Origin: Mariprofundaceae bacterium
GTDB lineage: Bacteria > Pseudomonadota > Zetaproteobacteria > Mariprofundales > Mariprofundaceae
Length of the DNA stretch: 10,178 nt
Assembly: GCA_030950875.1 (NCBI GenBank)
Contig: JAUZQS010000060.1
Coordinates: forward strand, 1-10,178
Direction of reading: 5' to 3'
Part shown: one piece after another, positions 6,651 to 10,178 of the stretch
How positions within the stretch are numbered: position 1 is the stretch's first letter
Layout: each line of letters starts with the position of its first letter
Program-made: the position numbers and the translations under genes
Notes under the pieces: model-generated
What the model was told of the DNA's origin: nothing
Databases searched by the model: none
The model's input: only the letters and a program-made list of their open reading frames with translations

Positions 6651-7729
6651 AAAATTATCCAATGATCGCATTGTTATGCGTAAGTATGTTTTATACGTCA
6701 TCGGCAATAGCTGGAAAATGCACAGTTGGCAATCTTGAAATATGCCAGAAAGAAGCCAGCCAAGGTGACACTAACGCTCAATGTAATTTAGCCCTTATGT
6801 ACCAGAGCGGCTTTGGTGTTGCTCAAGATGATAAACAAGCTATAAAATGGTTCACCAAAGCTGCAGAGCAGGATACAGATGGATATTATTCGTTAACCTT
6901 GGCTTTGTATTATCTAGATACTGTGGATAAAAATGATAACGAGAGACGCAATCAAGGCTTGCTGTGGTTTGAGAAAGCCGCGGCTTTGGATAAATCTGGC
7001 GTTAACGCACGCAAGTTGGCTGATTTCTTATGGAACTCAGGTGAAATAGATCGAACTAGACAGATCGTACGTTTATATAAGAAGGCTGCGATTCTTGGCG
7101 ATGCTCGATCACAAGCTTTTTTGGGCGCAGGATACTTAGTGCTTGAAAGAGAAGGTTTCCGTGATTATGACGAAGATAGGTTAAAAATGATGCATGATGA
7201 GTTATATGTAGGTGTTACTAAAAAGAATCAGGGTTATTCCTTGGCAGACTATTGGTTCAAGAAGTCGGTGAAGCAAGCAGAAAGAGTGGGTGACCGTTTT
7301 ACTATACTGGCTGAAAAGTATAATAAGAAACAGGGCAGAAGTGACGACGTAGTAGACTATTGGTTGAAAAAGGCGATGAAGCAAGAAGAAAGAGTGAAGA
7401 ACGGTATCACTGCAATAGCTGAAGAGTATAAGGTACAGGGCAAAAGCGACAAAGTTTTTTATTGGTACAAGGAAGCCGCATCGCGGGGAGATGCGGCTGC
7501 TCAAAACCAAGTTGGTCGTATGTATGAGCTTGGTGTTGGCGTGGTAAAGAACATAGAACAGGCAAAATATTGGTATCTTAAATCTGCCGAGTCAGGCAAT
7601 GCTTCTGCGCAAAATAGTTTGGGTTTTATCTACGAAAGTAAAACACCAGATGATAAAGCTTCTAAATATTGGTATGCAAAAGCAATGGCTCAAGGCCACC
7701 CTTTTGCTCGCATGAGACTGGAACAATAA
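6644..7729 (+). CDS. Secreted SEL1-like repeat protein with diverged central repeats
   Basis: This 361-residue protein has a Sec signal peptide (1-23, cleavage at AIA|GKC). Canonical SEL1-like repeats (consensus A..LG.MY..G.GV.QD...A..WY.KAA) are visible near residues 41-76 (GDTNAQCNLALMYQSGFGVA) and again at about 282-317 (GDAAAQNQVGRMYELGVGVV) and 318-350. Between them the repeats are degenerate. Residues 202-237 and 238-272 form a tandem pair (DYWFKKSVKQAERV, DYWLKKAMKQEERV) in which the LG.MY core is replaced by LAEKY and IAEEY and the GV.QD loop is shortened. Cys26 and Cys34 just after the signal peptide are shared with the partial gene at 9544. SEL1 repeats form alpha/alpha superhelices that bind other proteins, so a periplasmic adaptor role is likely; the partner is unknown. 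Confidence 0.9.
   Translation: MKKNYPMIALLCVSMFYTSSAIAGKCTVGNLEICQKEASQGDTNAQCNLALMYQSGFGVAQDDKQAIKWFTKAAEQDTDGYYSLTLALYYLDTVDKNDNERRNQGLLWFEKAAALDKSGVNARKLADFLWNSGEIDRTRQIVRLYKKAAILGDARSQAFLGAGYLVLEREGFRDYDEDRLKMMHDELYVGVTKKNQGYSLADYWFKKSVKQAERVGDRFTILAEKYNKKQGRSDDVVDYWLKKAMKQEERVKNGITAIAEEYKVQGKSDKVFYWYKEAASRGDAAAQNQVGRMYELGVGVVKNIEQAKYWYLKSAESGNASAQNSLGFIYESKTPDDKASKYWYAKAMAQGHPFARMRLEQ
7247..7459 (+). repeat. Tandem 108-base repeat inside the secreted SEL1 gene
   Basis: Units start at GACTATTGG 7247 and 7355, exactly 108 bases apart, and encode 36 and 35 residues. Their 5' parts stay similar at base level (for example GAAGCAAG followed by AGAAAGAGTG in both, one base apart). This points to duplication of a unit that had already diverged from the canonical SEL1 sequence. 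Confidence 0.6.
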
Positions 7730-7772
7730 TCAGCCTGTTAGAAAACACCCATTCCACAGGATGCAGATATTA

Positions 7773-7795
7773 ATGTTAAGGCGTATTTTTAACAT
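7773..7795. promoter_or_regulatory. AT-rich inverted repeat between two SEL1 genes
   Basis: ATGTTAA (7773-7779) and TTAACAT (7789-7795) form a perfect 7-base inverted repeat around a 9-base loop, in the 129-base gap upstream of the SEL1 lipoprotein gene. No GC-rich stem or T-run follows, so it is not a typical terminator. An operator is possible but unproven. Confidence 0.2.
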
Positions 7796-7843
7796 ACTGA
7801 TGGTGATAAAAAAGTATAAATTGTAACGTGAACTTTGGACAAA

Positions 7844-7865
7844 TGCTAAGGAGATTATATGAAAA
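7844..7865 (+). promoter_or_regulatory. Conserved ribosome-binding leader, copy 2 of 3
   Basis: TGCTAAGGAGATTAT followed by ATGAAAA. AAGGAG (7848-7853) is five bases before ATG 7859. One base is missing compared with the leaders at 6628 and 9528. Confidence 0.65.
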
Positions 7866-8737
7866 AAGGATGTTGTTTAATGGCTCTATTGTTATTGGGC
7901 ATGGCTATAGCTTCATGCGATAGCACGAAATCATGTGGGGATGGCGGCTTCCAATCATTGGTGGATGAGGCAGGCCAAGGTGATGCCGCTGCGCAGTTTA
8001 AATTAGGCAGGATGTACGATGGTGGTGCTGAATGTGTTTCTCAAGATGCTAAAGCAGCAGCCGAATGGTACGAGAAAGCGGCAAACCAAGGGTATGCCAA
8101 AGCCCAAGCGAATCTGGGTCTGTTGTATGCTACGGGTGATGGGGTTACGCAAGGTGATCAGGTAGCATTAAAGTGGTTTAAAAAAGCAGCAAATCAGGGA
8201 AATATGGTGGGTCAAAATAATTTAGGGGTGATGTACAAAAACGCTCAAGGCGTTGCTCAAGATTATAAAGAAGCTGCGAAATGGTTCAAAAAAGCGGCAG
8301 AGCAGGGCTACTCGGATGCTCAGTATAATTTGGGCGCGATGTATGATGATGGTCAGGGTGTTACGCAAGATTATAAGTTCGCTGTTCAGTGGTATAAAAA
8401 AGCGGCAGATCAAGGAGATTCTGATGCTCAGTATAATTTGGGCGCGAAGTACGATAATGGACAAGGCGTTTCTCAAGATTATCAACAAGCTGCAATATGG
8501 TATGAAAAATCAGCCAAGCAGGGGAATCCGGATGCTCAGTATGATTTGGGTATTGCCTACGTTAAGGGTAATGGTGTTCAGCAAGATATAATGACGGCGT
8601 ATATGTGGTTTGATTTGGCTAGCAGAAGTCATGATAAGCAGGCTTTGAATGCCAAAGCTCTGACCGCAAAAGCATTAACCCCTAAACAACTTGAGAAAGC
8701 ACAACAGATGACCAAGGAATGGAAAATAAGGCAGTGA
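7859..8737 (+). CDS. SEL1-like repeat lipoprotein
   Basis: This 292-residue protein begins with a lipoprotein signal peptide, MKKGCCLMALLLLGMAIASC, with Cys20 as the likely lipidated residue. Asp21 follows; in E. coli an Asp at +2 keeps a lipoprotein in the inner membrane. About six SEL1-like repeats follow in register: 41-77 (one residue longer, with an unusual Cys in GGAEC), 78-113, 114-149, 150-185, 186-221 and 222-257. The last has the usual terminal form TAYMWFDLAS. A lysine-rich helix (LTPKQLEKAQQMTKEWKIRQ) closes the protein, as in many single-array SEL1 proteins. Cys26 and the G..F spacing match the start of the two secreted SEL1 paralogues. It overlaps the SUMF1-like gene, so the two are probably translated in a coupled way. 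Likely role: membrane-tethered periplasmic protein-binding scaffold. Confidence 0.92.
   Translation: MKKGCCLMALLLLGMAIASCDSTKSCGDGGFQSLVDEAGQGDAAAQFKLGRMYDGGAECVSQDAKAAAEWYEKAANQGYAKAQANLGLLYATGDGVTQGDQVALKWFKKAANQGNMVGQNNLGVMYKNAQGVAQDYKEAAKWFKKAAEQGYSDAQYNLGAMYDDGQGVTQDYKFAVQWYKKAADQGDSDAQYNLGAKYDNGQGVSQDYQQAAIWYEKSAKQGNPDAQYDLGIAYVKGNGVQQDIMTAYMWFDLASRSHDKQALNAKALTAKALTPKQLEKAQQMTKEWKIRQ
7979..8629 (+). repeat. Tandem 108-base SEL1-encoding repeats
   Basis: About six units encode the SEL1 array; all but the first are 108 bases. Units 4 and 5 share 25 identical bases at 8315-8339 and 8423-8447, exactly 108 apart, and unit 6 begins with the same GATGCTCAGTAT at 8531. This local identity exceeds what the protein motif requires and suggests recent unit duplication or gene conversion. 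Confidence 0.8.
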
Positions 8738-9495
8738 GAAAGATTTATATATTGTTTGCATCTATAGTGCTTTTGTCTGGATGTCTGACTGTCGAAATTA
8801 AAACCCAACCCGTAGAAAAAATAATCTCAGAAATAGAGCATACGATGGTTGTAATCCCGGCTGGTGATTTTCGGATGGGAGGAGGCTCAGAATATCCCGT
8901 TCATGATGTTCATATCAAGGCTTTTATGATCGGCAAGTATGAGCTTAGCCAGACGCAGTGGCTTAGTATTATGGGCTCGAATCCCAGCGAGTTTAAGGGT
9001 GGATCGAACCCTGTGGATTCGGTAAGTTGGAATGATGTGCAAGTGTTTTTACAGAAATTGAATGCGCTGAGCGATCACACATTCAGATTGCCCACTGAGG
9101 CCGAGTGGGCATATGCTACAAGGGCTGGTACGAATAACGCATTCAGTTGGCAGCGTGATGATCTTGATCCTATGCCGAATGATCCGGGAATCTTTACATG
9201 GTTTCGCTTTAATTCAGATGCTGAAACACACCCTGTAGGAAAGAAGCTGCCCAATGGATATGGTCTATACGACATGCATGGCAATGTGGGTGAATGGACT
9301 CAGGATTGTTGGAATGAGAGCTATGATGGCGCTCCAACGGATGGCAGTGCATGGCTAAGTGGCGATTGTGATAAGCGTGTAAATCGCGGAGGCAACTATG
9401 GGAGCACACTAGGTAGTTTAAGGGCAGCCTTTCGAGATGCTAGATCGGCCTCTGCGCATAGCAGGGTGCTCGGCTTTCGTCTTGTTCGTGAGTAA
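8734..9495 (+). CDS. SUMF1/FGE-fold lipoprotein (non-canonical, lacks FGE catalytic cysteines)
   Basis: From GTG 8734 the protein has 253 residues, with lipoprotein signal MRKIYILFASIVLLSGC (lipobox LSGC, Cys17; Leu at +2 would permit outer-membrane sorting in E. coli). The formylglycine-generating-enzyme fold spans about 37-253: MVVIPAGDFRMG (38-49), KYELSQTQW (68-76), PVDSVSWNDVQ, RLPTEAEWAYATRAG (118-132), GLYDMHGNVGEW (177-188), RVNRGGNY (215-222) and LGFRLV near the end. The paired copper-binding cysteines of true FGE, expected after RGG, are absent, so sulfatase-activating activity is unlikely. Cys192 and Cys212 could form a disulfide. An alternative ATG at 8719 has AAGGA directly abutting it, a poor spacing. 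GTG gives a 4-base GTGA overlap with the SEL1 lipoprotein stop and a compact signal peptide. Confidence 0.88.
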   Translation: MRKIYILFASIVLLSGCLTVEIKTQPVEKIISEIEHTMVVIPAGDFRMGGGSEYPVHDVHIKAFMIGKYELSQTQWLSIMGSNPSEFKGGSNPVDSVSWNDVQVFLQKLNALSDHTFRLPTEAEWAYATRAGTNNAFSWQRDDLDPMPNDPGIFTWFRFNSDAETHPVGKKLPNGYGLYDMHGNVGEWTQDCWNESYDGAPTDGSAWLSGDCDKRVNRGGNYGSTLGSLRAAFRDARSASAHSRVLGFRLVRE

Positions 9496-9527
9496 CACTC
9501 AACCTGTCATTAAAATGATCCATATCA

Positions 9528-9550
9528 TGCAAAGGAGATTAATATGAAAA
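9528..9550 (+). promoter_or_regulatory. Conserved ribosome-binding leader, copy 3 of 3
   Basis: TGCAAAGGAGATTAAT followed by ATGAAAA differs from copy 1 (6628-6650) at only two bases. AAGGAG (9532-9537) is six bases before ATG 9544. Confidence 0.7.
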
Positions 9551-10178
9551 GAATGTATTCAGTCATCACACTTTTACTCATCAGTATGATTTATATTTCA
9601 CCTATATTAGCGGGGGAGTGTAAGGATGGTGATTTTAAAGTATGCCAAAACGAAGCGCGTGAAGGCAAGGCTCAAGCCCAATATTATTTAGGTGATATGT
9701 ACAGAAGAGGCCAAGGCACATCTCAAGATTATAAAAAAGCGGTGAAATGGTACAAAAAGGCTGCACAGCAAGGCTATGCTAGCGCCCAAGGTAATTTGGG
9801 GATCATGTATGATGATGGCCTTGGTGTAGTTCAAAATGATAAACAGGCTGTGAAGTGGTATAGCAAAGCAGCAAACCAAGGCAATGCATTAGCCCAATCT
9901 AATTTAGGGGTGATGTATGAGCATGGTTTAGGTGTTTCTCAAGATTATAGGCAAGCTGTCAAATGGTATGAAAAGGCTGCAAATCAAGATAATGCTCAAG
10001 CCCAATATAATTTAGGGGTGATGCATCGAGATGGCTTAGGCGTTGCCCAAGATAACCAACAGGCTCTGAAGTGGTACAATAAATCAGCCAATCAGGGTTA
10101 TGCTAAAGCTCAATATAATTTAGGCGTGATGTACGAACATGGTGTAAGTGTTTCCCAAAATTACAAACAAGCACTAAA
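9544..10178 (+). CDS. Secreted SEL1-like repeat protein (3' end outside window)
   Basis: The frame runs from ATG 9544 off the right edge; 211 residues are visible. A Sec signal peptide (1-23, MKRMYSVITLLLISMIYISP then ILA|GEC) is followed by Cys26 and Cys34 with the same spacing as in the secreted SEL1 protein at 6644 (CX7C, then Q.EA). These two are paralogues in their N-terminal region. SEL1-like repeats of 36 residues start at 41, 77, 113, 149 and 185, all highly canonical (for example NALAQSNLGVMYEHGLGVSQ), with at least part of a fifth visible. Regular unmodified repeats contrast with the decayed ones in the 6644 protein. It is probably a periplasmic protein-interaction scaffold. It follows the SUMF1 lipoprotein gene after 48 bases with no terminator, so it may belong to the same transcript. 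Confidence 0.9.
   Translation, partial: MKRMYSVITLLLISMIYISPILAGECKDGDFKVCQNEAREGKAQAQYYLGDMYRRGQGTSQDYKKAVKWYKKAAQQGYASAQGNLGIMYDDGLGVVQNDKQAVKWYSKAANQGNALAQSNLGVMYEHGLGVSQDYRQAVKWYEKAANQDNAQAQYNLGVMHRDGLGVAQDNQQALKWYNKSANQGYAKAQYNLGVMYEHGVSVSQNYKQAL
9664..10178 (+). repeat. Tandem 108-base SEL1-encoding repeats, continuing past the window
   Basis: Units begin at 9664, 9772, 9880, 9988 and 10096. The 16-mer TAATTTAGGGGTGATG occurs at 9900-9915 and 10008-10023, 108 bases apart, and also at 8218-8233 in the SEL1 lipoprotein gene. This indicates shared origin or exchange of units between the two genes. Confidence 0.75.

Noticed and set aside
7773-7795. Intrinsic terminator between the two SEL1 genes
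   Set aside because: The stem is AT-rich and is followed by mixed sequence, not a T-run.
8253-8591. Plus-strand alternative frame of 112 residues, and minus-strand frames 8222-8488 and 7202-7510, in the SEL1 genes
   Set aside because: They stay open only because the 108-base repeats carry the same bases in each unit. Their repetitive translations mirror the SEL1 array.
8734-9495. Functional sulfatase-activating formylglycine-generating enzyme
   Set aside because: The copper-binding cysteine pair is missing and no sulfatase gene is nearby in the window.
7979-10178. CRISPR-like array from the regular repeats
   Set aside because: The 108-base periodicity lies within open reading frames and encodes SEL1 repeats. 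There are no short identical repeats separated by unique spacers.

Overview
The window looks like a chromosomal stretch from a Gram-negative bacterium, most likely a proteobacterium. The evidence is two lipoprotein signal peptides, several Sec signal peptides, SEL1-like repeat proteins and a REP-like palindrome pair, in DNA of moderately low GC by eye. Species cannot be read from the sequence. Every credible gene is on the + strand. I see no tRNA, rRNA, CRISPR array, insertion sequence or phage gene.

Left part (2-5869): the C-terminal end of an unrecognised membrane-anchored protein is followed by a 267-base palindrome-rich gap (a REP/BIME-like pair, a short palindrome and a long-range 12-base inverted repeat reaching the next ribosome binding site). 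Then come lemA, a secreted protein whose last ~35 codons appear to be read in the wrong frame, and two tandem DUF2207 membrane proteins that are clear paralogues. LemA next to DUF2207 is a recurrent pairing in bacteria. Here one LemA serves two DUF2207 copies, with a periplasmic protein between them and LemA. The four genes are close together with no obvious terminator and probably form one operon.

Right part (5870-10178): a short ORF ending in a lipoprotein-type signal sequence resembles the start of the SUMF1-type lipoprotein gene further downstream and may be a remnant. It is followed by a DUF2939 protein, a secreted and heavily diverged SEL1-repeat protein, a SEL1-repeat lipoprotein, a SUMF1/FGE-fold lipoprotein that lacks the FGE catalytic cysteines, and a second secreted SEL1-repeat protein that runs off the right edge. 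The three SEL1 genes share a near-identical ribosome-binding leader and the same N-terminal architecture, and they have exchanged or amplified 108-base repeat units. This looks like a locally expanding cluster of envelope scaffold proteins.

Almost everything encoded here is predicted to sit in the inner membrane, periplasm or outer membrane. No enzymatic pathway can be assigned. The most distinctive points are the lemA/double-DUF2207 operon with its structured leader, the likely frameshift in the secreted gene, and the paralogous SEL1/SUMF1 cluster with apparently different lipoprotein sorting residues.
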